DNA of 64,000 bases from Desulfosarcina alkanivorans (lineage in GTDB: Bacteria; Desulfobacterota; Desulfobacteria; Desulfobacterales; Desulfosarcinaceae). Shown here piece after piece: positions 28,064 to 37,865 of the stretch. The stretch spans positions 4,340,001 to 4,404,000 of the forward strand of contig NZ_AP021874.1 of NCBI RefSeq assembly GCF_009688945.1, read 5' to 3'. A program made the position numbers and the translations under genes. Under the pieces are notes generated by a model, which had not been told where the DNA came from, ran no database searches, and saw only the letters and a list, made by a program, of their open reading frames with translations. Numbering within the stretch: position 1 is the stretch's first letter; each line of letters starts with the position of its first letter.

Positions 28064-28121
28064 TTAGCGGATACTACCATCCCGTCAACGAACCTTAGCG
28101 CCATTGGAAAGGAGATATCCC

Positions 28122-28295
28122 ATGACCGATTTCATTCTTGCCGGTTTGAGCGCTGGTCTTTTTGCCTTTTGCGCACTATTTGTGGTCTCTTTTGTCGTCC
28201 TTGGCCTGATCACCGGGGCCATCCACGTGGCTGCCCTGGTATACCGCAACCTGGTTAGCGGTAAAAACCAGCCCTACCAGGAGCAGGCTGTTTAG
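28122..28295 (+). CDS. Small single-span membrane protein of unknown function
   Basis: 57 residues from the ATG at 28122, decided by AAGGAGATA immediately upstream. Residues 4-40 are strongly hydrophobic (one long or two short membrane helices), followed by a short polar tail. No family recognised. It is a real gene candidate because it has a good ribosome site, a sigma-54-type promoter upstream and a terminator downstream. Confidence 0.65.
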   Translation: MTDFILAGLSAGLFAFCALFVVSFVVLGLITGAIHVAALVYRNLVSGKNQPYQEQAV

Positions 28296-28415
28296 GGGGT
28301 GACAGCCGATCGGGTTTTGGACCCAGGACCCTGCCGGCCAACCATTGACCATTTTATCCCTTTCAGAAAAAGATCCCTGCCGGTCCCAATCGGCATTTTC
28401 TGCTGAAGGTCCACC

Positions 28416-28459
28416 AAGGTGGGGTGTACCGATACAATCAGGTGCACCCCACCTTTTTT
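28416..28459 (+). terminator. Rho-independent terminator
   Basis: A 15-bp stem (28416-28430 with 28441-28455; one mismatch) around a 10-nt loop ends in a run of T on the plus strand. It closes the small membrane protein transcript. Confidence 0.85.
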
Positions 28460-28527
28460 CTTGGAATACCACGAACGGCCCGCCCACCCCATTATTTTCT
28501 TGACTTGAAATTCATTTTACAAATAAA

Positions 28528-28546
28528 TAAAGACCGGTTGGTTTTA
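28528..28546. promoter_or_regulatory. Putative TetR operator upstream of tetR
   Basis: AAGACC-GGTT-GGTTTT is an imperfect inverted repeat with a 4-bp centre, similar in form to NemR-type operators. The core AGACCGGTTGGT (28531-28542) recurs inverted upstream of the next gene. It sits just before the ribosome site of the TetR gene, so binding would repress it. Confidence 0.6.
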
Positions 28547-28562
28547 AAAAGGAGGCCGCACC

Positions 28563-29162
28563 ATGTCCGCCAAGGGTGAATTGACGCGTCGAAACATCAT
28601 CGAAAAATCCCTGCAGCTGTTTTCGGTCAAAGGCTACTACAACACATCCATCAGTGACGTCCTCCAGGCCACCGGCCTGACCAAGGGCGGGCTGTACTGC
28701 CACTTCAAGAGCAAGGAGGATGTCTGGCGGGCCGTTTACGATGATGCCGTGGCGGTCTGGAAATCCGTCGTCTTTAAAGACACGCGGTCGGTTGCCGATC
28801 CGATGCAGCGAATCGAGCGGACCATCGAGAACGTCCTGATAGACTATTTGGGCCGAGAGGTGTTTGACGGCGGGTGTTTTTTCGTCAACATGCTCGTGGA
28901 ATTGTCCGGGCAGTCCGACACCATGGGGCGCCGCATCCTCAAAGGCTTCGTCGGGTTTTCCAAATTGTTTCAATCCTGGCTGACCGAAGCGGAAAGCGCC
29001 GGCCTGCTGAAGCCGGGTCTGGACTACCGGGAAATTTCCAACTTCCTCGTGATCACACTGAACGGTGCGGCCACGCTGTACATGTCCACCCGCGACGGAG
29101 CCATCCTCCAGCAAACCAACGATCAGCTGCGCTTTTTCATCCGGCAGCTGCGTAAAGAATAA
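28563..29162 (+). CDS. TetR/AcrR-family transcriptional regulator
   Basis: 199 residues; AAGGAGG precedes the ATG. Residues 8-55 form the DNA-binding domain (IIEKSLQLFSVKGYYNTSISDVLQATGLTKGGLYCHFKSKE). The C-terminal ligand domain contains a cysteine (FDGGCFFVN), a position used by NemR-like electrophile sensors. Operator-like sites flank the gene on both sides, so it probably controls itself and the downstream aminotransferase. Confidence 0.9.
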   Translation: MSAKGELTRRNIIEKSLQLFSVKGYYNTSISDVLQATGLTKGGLYCHFKSKEDVWRAVYDDAVAVWKSVVFKDTRSVADPMQRIERTIENVLIDYLGREVFDGGCFFVNMLVELSGQSDTMGRRILKGFVGFSKLFQSWLTEAESAGLLKPGLDYREISNFLVITLNGAATLYMSTRDGAILQQTNDQLRFFIRQLRKE

Positions 29163-29253
29163 AACGGAAAGAAAAGAGCCAATCGTATTGACGAACCCGT
29201 GCTGGGGCTTTTTTCGAAGGCATCTTTTTAAATGGATGCAAAAACAGCACCCT

Positions 29254-29299
29254 GCGACCGGTTGAATTTTTGAGCCCTTTTAAATACCAACCGGTCTTA
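29254..29299. promoter_or_regulatory. Putative TetR operator pair upstream of aminotransferase
   Basis: GACCGGTTG at 29256-29264 and ACCAACCGGTCT at 29286-29297 face each other; the second is the exact reverse complement of the AGACCGGTTGGT before the TetR gene. They lie in the leader just upstream of the aminotransferase start. Confidence 0.6.
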
Positions 29300-29323
29300 C
29301 TTTTAAAACAGGAGATCCACCCC

Positions 29324-30538
29324 ATGACCATCACCCCCCTGCTGGCCCGACGCACCCGCAACATGGGCGCCAGCGCGATTCGTGAAATCCTCAAGGTGGC
29401 ATCCCGCCCGGGAATGATTTCATTGGCCGGCGGCATTCCCGCGCCGGAAAGCTTTCCCATGCACATCATGCGCGATGTCATCGACAGCGTAATCGAAAAA
29501 TACGGGCCCAACGCGTTTCAGTACGACCTCACCGAAGGGTTCCTGCCGCTGCGCGAGGCCCTGGCAGCCTATCTGGCCGACAAGGGGGTCGCCGCCGCCC
29601 CGGAGCAGGTACTGATCGCCTCCGGGTCCCAGGGCGCGTTGGACGGCCTGGGTAAAATCCTGATCAGCCCCGGTGACCATGTGGCCCTGGAAGCCCCCAC
29701 CTACCTGGGCGCCCTGCAGGCCTTTACCCCTTACGAACCGCAGTATGTTCAGATCGAGACCGACCACCGTGGCATGCTGCCCGACGCACTGGAAAATGCC
29801 CTGGAACGGCATCCGGTCAAATTCGTCTACCTGGTGCCCAACTTCCAGAACCCCACCGGCCGGACCCTGCCGTTGAAACGGCGCCGGGCCATCGCCGAAA
29901 TCATCCAGCGCTTCGACACCCTGCTGGTGGAAGACGACCCCTACGGCGACCTGCGCTACCGCGGCACCCCTCTGCCGCCGATCAAATCCATGGCGCCTGA
30001 TCACGTGGTGTATATATCGACGCTTTCCAAAGTCTTCGCACCGGGGCTGCGCATGGGGTTCAGCCTGGCTCCGGACCGGGTGCGCCGCTGGCTGGTGCTG
30101 GCCAAGCAGGGGGTCGACCTGCACACCAGCACGTTCAATCAGGCCCTGGCCGCCGAATATCTGGCCGGGGGGCACCTGAAACGCCATCTGCCGCACATCG
30201 TCGACCTGTATCGTCCCCGGCAGCAGGCCATGCTGGATGCCATGGCCCGCTTTTTCCCGGATGCATTCACCTGGTCGGTGCCGGACGGCGGTATGTTCGT
30301 CTGGGCCGAAGGCCCTGAAGGGATGGATATGGAAGCGGTGAACCGGAAAGCCCTGGAACGCAACACGGCCTTCGTGCCGGGGACCTTCTTTTTCGCCCGT
30401 CCGGGAGACGGCAGGGAAACCCTTCGGCTCAACTACACCATGGCCGATGAAGCGACCCTCTCCCGCGCGATTGAACTTTTGGGCGAAGTGCTCAGCGATG
30501 CATTGTCGCAAAAGCAAATCTACAAACGGATGGGATAG
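29324..30538 (+). CDS. PLP-dependent class I/II aminotransferase (2-aminoadipate/aromatic type)
   Basis: 404 residues from the ATG at 29324 (CAGGAGAT upstream); the frame from 29270 lacks support. It has ISLAGGIPAPESFP, the Y-x-x-x-G-F-L-P-LR region, QNPTGRTLP, EDDPYGDLRY and the PLP-lysine segment STLSKVFAPGLRMGF. This matches fold-type I aminotransferases related to LysN/AadAT and the catalytic half of MocR proteins. Amino-acid substrate not determinable. Probably repressed by the upstream TetR. Confidence 0.92.
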   Translation: MTITPLLARRTRNMGASAIREILKVASRPGMISLAGGIPAPESFPMHIMRDVIDSVIEKYGPNAFQYDLTEGFLPLREALAAYLADKGVAAAPEQVLIASGSQGALDGLGKILISPGDHVALEAPTYLGALQAFTPYEPQYVQIETDHRGMLPDALENALERHPVKFVYLVPNFQNPTGRTLPLKRRRAIAEIIQRFDTLLVEDDPYGDLRYRGTPLPPIKSMAPDHVVYISTLSKVFAPGLRMGFSLAPDRVRRWLVLAKQGVDLHTSTFNQALAAEYLAGGHLKRHLPHIVDLYRPRQQAMLDAMARFFPDAFTWSVPDGGMFVWAEGPEGMDMEAVNRKALERNTAFVPGTFFFARPGDGRETLRLNYTMADEATLSRAIELLGEVLSDALSQKQIYKRMG

Positions 30539-30552
30539 CAGAACGTTTATCG

Positions 30553-30679
30553 CCGGAAATGGTAGATTGCGGTTCAGATCAAGGCCGCAGCCATTTGAAA
30601 ACCGCAGGCGTCGCAGCGCGACGTCGAGGATTTCCAGAAGGCGAGAACGCGGGTCCGGGCCGCAAGATGCCGTTTCTGG
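30553..30679. repeat. 127-bp dispersed palindromic repeat, copy A
   Basis: Begins CCGGAAATGG and ends CCGTTTCTGG, with an inner hairpin around the GCAGCGC core. The same 127-bp layout recurs at 35180-35306 in the same orientation. It fills the gap between two convergent gene ends and shows no coding potential. Confidence 0.85.
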
Positions 30680-30686
30680 CTGTAAA

Positions 30687-31583
30687 CTAGAAGGGGATGT
30701 CCTCCGCCCCCTCAAAATCATCGATGGTCTCGGAAAGATGCTGGACCACGGCGCCCTTGGTGCCCGATTGAAAAAGGGTGGTCAATTCGTGCAGGGCATC
30801 GTACCCCTGGTCAAAGGTATTCAGGTGAAAATCCTGGGCCAGCAGGGAAAACCGCTCCATGTCCGACTCCTTGAGGCAGGCATCGGTGTAAAAGTGAATC
30901 AGTTCGCCCAGCATGCAGTCGAATTCGCTGAAATAGGACAGGTCGTCCAGAAGATCCAGGTCGGTCGGGTTGCCGGCCAGCCCTTTCAGCAGGATCGCCT
31001 TTAAATTGGGATTGGCCCGTTTGAAATATTTTCGGATCAACGGGACATTGGACGTCTCGGAGTAGCGCTCTTCCAGGTAAGCGTCAAGGATCTGCCGGCT
31101 GACCGGACCACCGGCATCCAGAAAACGGATCAGCCGCCGCTGGTTGTCCGTTTCCGGCACCGCCGCCCGCTCTTCCCGGCCCTCCTCCTCGAAAAGCAGA
31201 TCGTACTCGTCTTCCTGCCACTCGAACCCGGCCTCTTCCAGCCGTTCGCGGTAATCCCGGGGGTGTTTTTTTATGATCTCGCTGACCTGGGCAAAACGGT
31301 CTTCGGTGTTGTCGGCGTCAAAAAAGAAGCCCTCACAGGCCGCATCGATCTCCGGATCACCGTCCGGCTCGGCCGTGCCGGTGATACAGCGGAAGCAGCC
31401 GTATCCGGCAACGGCGGATCCCGCCACCCACAGGGCATTTCCGCAGGCACAGCGCACGCCCTGGCGCCAGGCGGCAAGGGCGTCTTCAACAGCGGCACGA
31501 ACCGTATCGCCATCGGCATCCGTGTTGTTGCGAAGGTATTGTTTAACAAATTGGTTGATACGGACGGGAACAAATCCGGACAT
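30687..31583 (-). CDS. Uncharacterised protein with zinc-ribbon-like segment
   Basis: 298 residues from the ATG at 31583, chosen for GGAG six bases upstream. An N-terminal part has a CACGNALWVAGSAVAGYGCFRC segment that could bind zinc. The rest is acidic and helical, with a middle run of Glu/Asp and HEAT-like helices (LIRKYFKRANPNLKAILLKGLAG...). Domain family not recognised. It is divergent from clpB. Confidence 0.7.
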   Translation of the reverse strand: MSGFVPVRINQFVKQYLRNNTDADGDTVRAAVEDALAAWRQGVRCACGNALWVAGSAVAGYGCFRCITGTAEPDGDPEIDAACEGFFFDADNTEDRFAQVSEIIKKHPRDYRERLEEAGFEWQEDEYDLLFEEEGREERAAVPETDNQRRLIRFLDAGGPVSRQILDAYLEERYSETSNVPLIRKYFKRANPNLKAILLKGLAGNPTDLDLLDDLSYFSEFDCMLGELIHFYTDACLKESDMERFSLLAQDFHLNTFDQGYDALHELTTLFQSGTKGAVVQHLSETIDDFEGAEDIPF

Positions 31584-31762
31584 AGAAACTCCATTGTCGT
31601 TGTCGATTCGGCCTGGCCCGGGCCAAGCGCTTCGATTTTCTTCAGGCTTTTGGCACAACCGTTTTTAACCGTCAAGTGTTTGCCGGCATTGCCTGTGCGG
31701 GAAAATTTATAAAATCACGACAATCCCTAAAATTTGTTTTTAAATCCAAGCGTTCCACGCGT

Positions 31763-31790
31763 TTGACATCATCGGCGCGGTGTTTATATT
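31763..31790 (+). promoter_or_regulatory. Sigma-70-type promoter upstream of clpB
   Basis: TTGACA (31763-31768), 16-bp spacer, TATATT (31785-31790), with a ~55-nt leader to clpB. I saw neither a CIRCE element nor a clear heat-shock sigma-32 promoter. Confidence 0.55.
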
Positions 31791-31850
31791 TGAAATGCAA
31801 AATACAGACCAAACTTAATTCAAGCCCGTTGTCCAATCAAGGAGGAGATG

Positions 31851-34433
31851 ATGCGCTTTGACCGATTTACCCTGAAATCACAGGAATTGATCCAGAACGC
31901 CCAGACGTCGGCATCGACCCACGGCAACCAGCAGATCGAACCGGAACACCTGCTGGCGGCCATGCTCGAAGAGAAGGAGGGGGTGGCACGATCCGTTTTC
32001 CAACGGCTGGGCGCCTCCGGCGACGGCATCGCCAACGCTGCGGCCACCGCCATCGACCGGCTGCCCAAGGTCAGCGGCGGGGGGGAGGTCTACCTCTCTT
32101 CCACGGCCAAGGCTGCCCTTGAAGCGGCATTCGTCGAAGCCGGCAAGATGAAGGATGAGTACACCAGCATCGAGCACATCCTGCTGGCCCTGTGCGACAA
32201 GAAAACGGGGGAGGCCTCCCGCATTCTGGGTGCGGCCGGGGTCAACCGGGATGCCATCTTAAAGGTCCTCATGGAGATCCGCGGCAACCAGCGCATCACC
32301 GATCCCAACCCCGAGGAAAAATACGAGGCCCTTAAAAAATTCAGCCGCAACCTGACGGACATGGCCCGCAGCGGACGGCTCGATCCGGTCATCGGCCGGG
32401 ACGACGAAATCCGGCGCATCGTTCAGGTGCTGTCGCGCCGGACCAAGAACAACCCGGTGCTCATCGGCGAACCCGGCGTGGGCAAGACCGCCATCGTGGA
32501 GGGCCTGGCCCAGCGCATCGTGGCCGGTGACGTTTCCGAAAGCCTCAAGAACCGCCGGCTGGTGTCCCTGGACATGGGAGCGTTGATTGCCGGCGCCAAG
32601 TACCGGGGCGAGTTCGAAGACCGCCTCAAGGCCGTGCTCAAAGAGGTGGAAAAAGCCGAAGGCGAAGTGATCCTGTTCATCGACGAGTTGCACACCCTGG
32701 TGGGGGCCGGCGCCAGCGAGGGGTCCATGGATGCCTCCAACATGCTCAAACCCGCCCTGGCCCGGGGGTCGCTTCGCTGCGTGGGGGCCACCACCTTGAA
32801 CGAGTACCGCAAATACATCGAAAAGGATGCGGCCCTGGAGCGGCGCTTCCAGCCGGTGCTGGTGCGCGAACCCAGTGTCGAAGACACCGTCTCCATCCTG
32901 CGCGGGCTCAAGGAAAAATACGAAGTCCACCACGGTGTGCGCATCAAGGACTCGGCCATCGTGGCGGCCGCGGCCCTGTCGCACCGCTACATCGCGGACC
33001 GGTTCCTGCCGGACAAGGCCATCGACCTGATCGACGAGTGCGCCTCCAAGCTGCGCATCGAAATCGATTCCATGCCCTTGGAAATCGACGAAATCCAGCG
33101 CAAGATCCTCCAGGCGGAAATCGAACGGGAGGCCCTCAAAAAAGAGTCCGATCCGGCCTCCCGGGAACGTCTGGCCCGGCTGGAAGATTCCCTGGAGGCC
33201 ATGCGCGCCCAGATCGCCGGCATGAAAACCCACTGGGAGGATGAAAAGCGCCTGATCCAGAACATCCGCACGATCAAGGAGGCCCAGGAGCAGCTGGGAA
33301 TCGAGGAACAGCGGGCCGAACGGGAAGGCAACCTGGCCCGGGTGGCCGAGCTGCGCTATGGCCGCAGCAACGAATTGAACGGGCAGCTGGAACAGGCCAA
33401 AAAGGACCTGGAGGCACTGCAGCAGGACAAGAAAATGCTCAAGGAAGAGGTCGATAACGAAGATATCGCCGAGGTGATCTCGCGCTGGACCGGCATTCCG
33501 GTCAGCCGCATGCTGGAAGGCGAGCGCCAGAAGCTGGTGAAGATGGAACAGCGCCTGGGCCAGCGGGTCATCGGCCAGGAACTGGCCATCGAAGCGGTTT
33601 CCAATGCGGTGCGCCGTGCGCGCTCGGGCCTCCAGGATCCCGACCGGCCCATCGGTTCCTTTATCTTCATGGGGCCCACCGGGGTGGGCAAGACCGAACT
33701 GGCCAAGGCCCTGGCCGAATTCATCTTCGATTCCGAACAGGCCATGGTGCGTATCGACATGAGCGAATTCATGGAAAAGCATTCGGTCTCGCGGCTCATC
33801 GGCGCCCCCCCCGGCTACGTGGGCTACGACGAGGGCGGCTACCTCACCGAGGCGGTCAGGCGGCGCCCCTATTCGGTGGTCCTGTTCGACGAAATCGAAA
33901 AGGCCCACCCGGAGGTGTTCAACGTGTTGCTGCAGATCCTGGACGACGGCCGCATGACCGACGGCCACGGCAAGACCGTGGATTTTACCAACACGATCAT
34001 CATCATGACCTCCAACGTGGGCAGCCAGTTTATTCAGGAGCTGGGCGGACGCGACCGCAAGGAGATGGAGCGGCGGGTCACCGAGGCCCTGCGGGCCGGC
34101 TTCAAGCCCGAGTTCCTCAACCGCATCGACGAGACCATTATTTTCCTGAACCTCGAGCCGGGCCAGATCGGCCGGATCGTGGAGATCCAGATGGCGCATC
34201 TGTCCGATCGCCTGGCCGAACAGAACATCGAACTGGTCCTGTCCGATTCGGCCCGGGACCTGATCGCCCGCCAGGGCTACGATCCCGTCTACGGCGCCCG
34301 GCCGTTGAAGCGGGTGATCCAGCGGCAGATCGAAAACCCGCTGGCCATGGAGATCCTGGAAGGCAATATACGGGAAGGCACACGGCTGAGCGCCGAGGCG
34401 GAAGGGGACCGGATCGTGTTCCGGCAGGTGTGA
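31851..34433 (+). CDS. clpB: ClpB disaggregase
   Basis: 860 residues from the second of two adjacent ATGs, better spaced from GGAGG at 31841. Order: Clp-N repeats (1-145), first AAA+ domain with [15 protein letters not shown] and [13 protein letters not shown], coiled-coil middle domain (about 410-525), second AAA+ domain with [15 protein letters not shown] and [14 protein letters not shown], and the D2-small domain with [10 protein letters not shown]. There is no ClpP-binding loop and the length is that of ClpB. It dissolves protein aggregates together with DnaK in the cytoplasm. Confidence 0.98.
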   Translation: MRFDRFTLKSQELIQNAQTSASTHGNQQIEPEHLLAAMLEEKEGVARSVFQRLGASGDGIANAAATAIDRLPKVSGGGEVYLSSTAKAALEAAFVEAGKMKDEYTSIEHILLALCDKKTGEASRILGAAGVNRDAILKVLMEIRGNQRITDPNPEEKYEALKKFSRNLTDMARSGRLDPVIGRDDEIRRIVQVLSRRTKNNPVLIGEPGVGKTAIVEGLAQRIVAGDVSESLKNRRLVSLDMGALIAGAKYRGEFEDRLKAVLKEVEKAEGEVILFIDELHTLVGAGASEGSMDASNMLKPALARGSLRCVGATTLNEYRKYIEKDAALERRFQPVLVREPSVEDTVSILRGLKEKYEVHHGVRIKDSAIVAAAALSHRYIADRFLPDKAIDLIDECASKLRIEIDSMPLEIDEIQRKILQAEIEREALKKESDPASRERLARLEDSLEAMRAQIAGMKTHWEDEKRLIQNIRTIKEAQEQLGIEEQRAEREGNLARVAELRYGRSNELNGQLEQAKKDLEALQQDKKMLKEEVDNEDIAEVISRWTGIPVSRMLEGERQKLVKMEQRLGQRVIGQELAIEAVSNAVRRARSGLQDPDRPIGSFIFMGPTGVGKTELAKALAEFIFDSEQAMVRIDMSEFMEKHSVSRLIGAPPGYVGYDEGGYLTEAVRRRPYSVVLFDEIEKAHPEVFNVLLQILDDGRMTDGHGKTVDFTNTIIIMTSNVGSQFIQELGGRDRKEMERRVTEALRAGFKPEFLNRIDETIIFLNLEPGQIGRIVEIQMAHLSDRLAEQNIELVLSDSARDLIARQGYDPVYGARPLKRVIQRQIENPLAMEILEGNIREGTRLSAEAEGDRIVFRQV

Positions 34434-34539
34434 TTGGAAATCGTGTCCTTGTAATGCAAAGTGCTCTGGTGCCCAATCGGCGCACGGTTATTCAATGGAG
34501 CGAAGAGGATATTCCCGGCAGGACGGGTAAAACACGATT

Positions 34540-34986
34540 TCAGAACTGATGGCCGGGCAACAATCCGGAAATAGCGGATGGTTGCCCGCCCATCAGCTTA
34601 TAGCCAAAAACAACCACGGCCACAATGACGGCGATCCACAGGACCACCACGACCGTGGCTCCGATGAATGCGCCGGCCCTTGTCCCGGGCAAGACATCCC
34701 CGGCCCTGACGCGGCAGTCCTGCATGACCTCGGCCGGAATCATCTTGATCGCCAGCACGATGCCCAGCGGCAGGATGATCAGGTCATCCAGGTAGCCCAG
34801 CACCGGAATGAAATCCGGGATCAGGTCGATGGGGCTGGCGGCATAGGCCACCACCAGGGCCGCCACCAGCTTGGCCGGCCACGGCATACGCGGGTCCCGG
34901 CAGGCCAGCAACAGGGCATGCACTTCCATTTTCAATGTCCGGACGCGTGCTTTCCAGCGATCCACCCGGCCCGATCCCTCTGTCAT
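34540..34986 (-). CDS. YkvA-like (DUF1232) small membrane protein
   Basis: 148 residues from the ATG at 34986 with GGAGAAG upstream. The DUF1232 signature AYAASPIDLIPDFIPVLGYLDDLIILPLGI is complete, and a C-terminal hydrophobic helix (ATVVVVLWIAVIVAVVVFGY) should span the membrane. Function unknown in this family. Confidence 0.88.
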   Translation of the reverse strand: MTEGSGRVDRWKARVRTLKMEVHALLLACRDPRMPWPAKLVAALVVAYAASPIDLIPDFIPVLGYLDDLIILPLGIVLAIKMIPAEVMQDCRVRAGDVLPGTRAGAFIGATVVVVLWIAVIVAVVVFGYKLMGGQPSAISGLLPGHQF

Positions 34987-35179
34987 TCTGCTTCTCCAGT
35001 GGCCATGGGATGGGCCGCGAAAAAATGAACGTCCACATCCTGCCTGCATCTCAACGCGTTATGGCACAGCACCAATGGCCTGTGAAACCATTGCCGAGCC
35101 CCGTTTGCGATCCCGCTTCCGGAGTCACCTCAAATCCATTTTTTTCCCGCGGCCCTTTTTGGGAATATTACGCGTCCCC

Positions 35180-35306
35180 CCGGAAATGGTAGATTTTGGT
35201 TCAGGCCAAGGCCGCAGCGCAGTTGAAACCGGAGGCGTAGCAGCGCTACGTCGAGGATTTCAACTGCGTGAGAACGCCGGCCTGGGCCGAAAGATGCCAT
35301 TTCCGG
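35180..35306. repeat. 127-bp dispersed palindromic repeat, copy B
   Basis: Ends CCGGAAATGG and CCATTTCCGG are exact inverted repeats; an inner palindrome is centred on AGCGCT. Same length and clear similarity to the copy at 30553-30679. It lies five bases beyond the stop of the response regulator gene, where it would also form a large hairpin in the mRNA. Confidence 0.88.
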
Positions 35307-35310
35307 ATGC

Positions 35311-35763
35311 TCACTTGGCGAACACGCGGAACGCGTCCCGCGGCGACTCCACCACCTTCTGGATCTTCTCCTGGATGTCCTGTTTCTGGAGACCATCCTT
35401 TTTGTCCCAGGCCCCCTCGATTTTGGCCACCAGCTCGTCGATCCGGCAGGGTTTGGTCAGGTAGTCGTAGGCACCCAGTTTGACCGCTTCCAGGGCCGAA
35501 TCAATGGACCCGTGCCCGGTGAGCATCAGCGTCTGGGTAAAAAGGCCCAGCTTTTTGATCTCCTTCAGGGTGGTCAGTCCGTCCATGCCCGGCATTTTCA
35601 GATCGAGCACCACCACGTCAACGGTTTCGTTTTCGAGGGCCCGGATGGCTTCCGCCCCGCTGTTGACCGCATGGGTCCGGTATCCCCGGGCGTCCAGCAG
35701 CCGCTTCATGTTCTTTGTAAAAATCACCTCATCATCGACCAAGAGTATTTTGGATCCGATCAT
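35311..35763 (-). CDS. Single-receiver response regulator
   Basis: 150 residues. Receiver domain with KILLVDDE, phospho-acceptor Asp in VVLDLKMPGMDG, LMLTGHG and YLTKPC lysine, then a short helical tail (DKKDGLQKQDIQEKIQKVVES) without a DNA-binding domain. It probably works by protein-protein contacts. It is closely similar to the receiver of the CBS-fused regulator at 41.8 kb (both share the Y/F-DYL-KPC-I--LVAK signature), suggesting duplication. Downstream of the sensor kinase gene at 35843 and likely its partner. Confidence 0.93.
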   Translation of the reverse strand: MIGSKILLVDDEVIFTKNMKRLLDARGYRTHAVNSGAEAIRALENETVDVVVLDLKMPGMDGLTTLKEIKKLGLFTQTLMLTGHGSIDSALEAVKLGAYDYLTKPCRIDELVAKIEGAWDKKDGLQKQDIQEKIQKVVESPRDAFRVFAK

Positions 35764-35842
35764 CGCGGCCTCCTTTCAAAAGGGGCGATCGTCGCCCCGG
35801 AAAAAGATGGCAGTTCAAAATGCCATTGTCGTATCAGCCAAT

Positions 35843-37633
35843 TCATGCGGCTCGCTCCAATGGGTCTTCATGGCGGTTCGGCCCCGCCTTCAGGTCGGGC
35901 GAACGCAGCGGCAGCCGGACGGTAAAATCGGTTCCCTGACCCGGCACGCTTTTGGCCTGGATCCGCCCCCCCAGTTGCCTGATGATGCTGTAGCAGATGG
36001 AAAGCCCCAGCCCCGTGCCTTTGCCCACGGCCTTGGTGGTAAAAAATGGGTCGAACACCTTGGACAGGTTCTCCCGGGATATGCCGCAACCGGTGTCCGA
36101 CACCACGATCTCCACGGCGCCTTCGGATTCCATGTAGGTGGAGCTGACGGCCACGGAACCGTATTGCTTTTCTTCGTGGGCATCGATGGCGTTGCTGATC
36201 AGATTCAGGAAAACCTGCTGGAGCTGGGAAGGATCCGACAAAATCGGCGGGACCTCCGGGGAAAGACGCTCGAAAAAGGTGATCCCGGAAGATTTGGCCT
36301 CACGCGCCACCAGTTCGATGATCTCCCGGATGTACGCATTGATGTCCACCGTATCGATGACGGACTGCGTTCGTCGGGAAAATCGGAGCAGGTTATGGGT
36401 GATGCGCTTGCACCGTTTGATCTGGATGTCGATCTGATTCATGGAGTCGTCCAGTTGGGCGCCGAAGTCCGGATCCATGCCGTCGGCCTGACGGGAGGCA
36501 TCCAGGAGGATTTCGCGTTCCGTTGAAATGATCGCCAGGGGATTGTTGATCTCGTGGGCCACCCCCAGGGAGAGTTCGCCGATGGAGGCCATCTTGCTGG
36601 TCTGCATGAGCTGGCGGTTCAGGATATCGGCCTCGGCATCCCTGCGTTTGACCAGGTTCAGCATGTAGCGGGTCACCAGGACCGTGACCAGCAGGATGGT
36701 GGCGGCGCTCACATGCAGAAAGATCAGTACGCTGAGGTTGGCCCGGTTTTCGGCACCGAAGGCCTCGTCGAGATCCTGCCGGACCACCAGCATCCATGGG
36801 GGCGTTTCCAGCCAGGCGGTGCTCACGATCTGCCGCACCGGCCGTTCACCGTTGAAACCGGCATCGGCGGCCTCCTGCCGCACCCGGATACCGGGGTGGA
36901 CCTCCCCCACGGGCATGGACGCAGGTTCCATGATCCGGCCGCTGTATCGGGGCGTGGTCTGATAGACGCCCTCCGTGTTGACCAGGAACACCTCTCCGGT
37001 GCGGCCGATCATGACATTTTCCACCAGGGCACGAAAGGCCTCTGTGTCCACGGTGGCCCGAAGGATCCAGGGCCCGTATCCATCCTCGCCCCGGACGGCA
37101 ATAATGAAATGCGGCTCACGGCGAAACCCCATGAACATGTCGCTGATGTAAAGCCCCTTTTCCATCACCTTCTTGAACCAGTCTGCATCGCTGTAATTTT
37201 TGTCCAGCAGATCGTAGGGCCCCACATAGGCGACATGATTCCCGTCGGCATCGATGACCCCCAGGTCCGTCAGGGTCCATCGCTCCTTGTTGATCATCTC
37301 GAAAACCGATTGCAGATGCCGGGAGCCTCTGAAATCCTCCCGGCTGTGGGTGCCGGCAATCAGCGCCAGCTTGGAACTGTGCTCTTTCAAAAACAGTTCG
37401 ATGACCTTCCTGTGGTGCTGCACTTCGTTCCTGAAAGACGACAGCAGCCGGGTTTCGGCGAAACGATGGTAGTGAGTGCTGATGCCCCATCCCACCACCA
37501 GCAGCGGCACGACGGAACAGACCAGGGTCAGCAGGACAAAGCGTTTGAAAAGCCGCCGATACCGGTATTGACGATCGACATCGGAAACGGTGGCGGTGGA
37601 TTTCTCGGAAACGTTCGGTGGCAGATCCGGCAT
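35843..37633 (-). CDS. Sensor histidine kinase with periplasmic Cache domain
   Basis: 596 residues; AAGGAGGCCTC precedes the ATG. Membrane segment at about 30-52, a periplasmic dCache-like sensor (about 55-310, with DADGNHVAYVGPYDL and SDADWFKKV), a second membrane segment near 320-340, then a dimerisation helix with GVAHEINNPL (intact phospho-acceptor His) and an ATPase domain with NLISNAIDA, DTGCGI and GKGTGLGLSI. Pairs with the response regulator 79 bp downstream. A sigma-54-like promoter lies upstream. Confidence 0.94.
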   Translation of the reverse strand: MPDLPPNVSEKSTATVSDVDRQYRYRRLFKRFVLLTLVCSVVPLLVVGWGISTHYHRFAETRLLSSFRNEVQHHRKVIELFLKEHSSKLALIAGTHSREDFRGSRHLQSVFEMINKERWTLTDLGVIDADGNHVAYVGPYDLLDKNYSDADWFKKVMEKGLYISDMFMGFRREPHFIIAVRGEDGYGPWILRATVDTEAFRALVENVMIGRTGEVFLVNTEGVYQTTPRYSGRIMEPASMPVGEVHPGIRVRQEAADAGFNGERPVRQIVSTAWLETPPWMLVVRQDLDEAFGAENRANLSVLIFLHVSAATILLVTVLVTRYMLNLVKRRDAEADILNRQLMQTSKMASIGELSLGVAHEINNPLAIISTEREILLDASRQADGMDPDFGAQLDDSMNQIDIQIKRCKRITHNLLRFSRRTQSVIDTVDINAYIREIIELVAREAKSSGITFFERLSPEVPPILSDPSQLQQVFLNLISNAIDAHEEKQYGSVAVSSTYMESEGAVEIVVSDTGCGISRENLSKVFDPFFTTKAVGKGTGLGLSICYSIIRQLGGRIQAKSVPGQGTDFTVRLPLRSPDLKAGPNRHEDPLERAA

Positions 37634-37701
37634 GAGGCCTCCTTATGGGCGATCGTTTTAACCGACTTGACCCTGCCGATGGTTCTTTTATGGGATTGCA
37701 G

Positions 37702-37717
37702 ATCAAAAAACATGCCA
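37702..37717 (-). promoter_or_regulatory. Sigma-54-like promoter candidate upstream of sensor kinase
   Basis: Minus strand TGGCATGTTTTTTGAT: GG-N10-GA, one mismatch in the -12 GC. It would leave a leader of about 58 nt before the kinase gene. Weaker than the exact matches. Confidence 0.4.
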
Positions 37718-37865
37718 ATCCAACCGCACCCATAAAATAAATATTTCAATAAAATATCAATAGATTAAACCCGACGTCGCAGGATAAAGGGTCCACCGGA
37801 GGCACAGGTGTATACCGGTCGGTGACAGGGGTGTCTCCCTGCCGGACGGCTGGCCGGCTGGCCGT

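Noticed and set aside
32259..34199. 646-codon frame antisense to clpB
   Set aside because: Shadow of clpB; no ribosome site and no domain.
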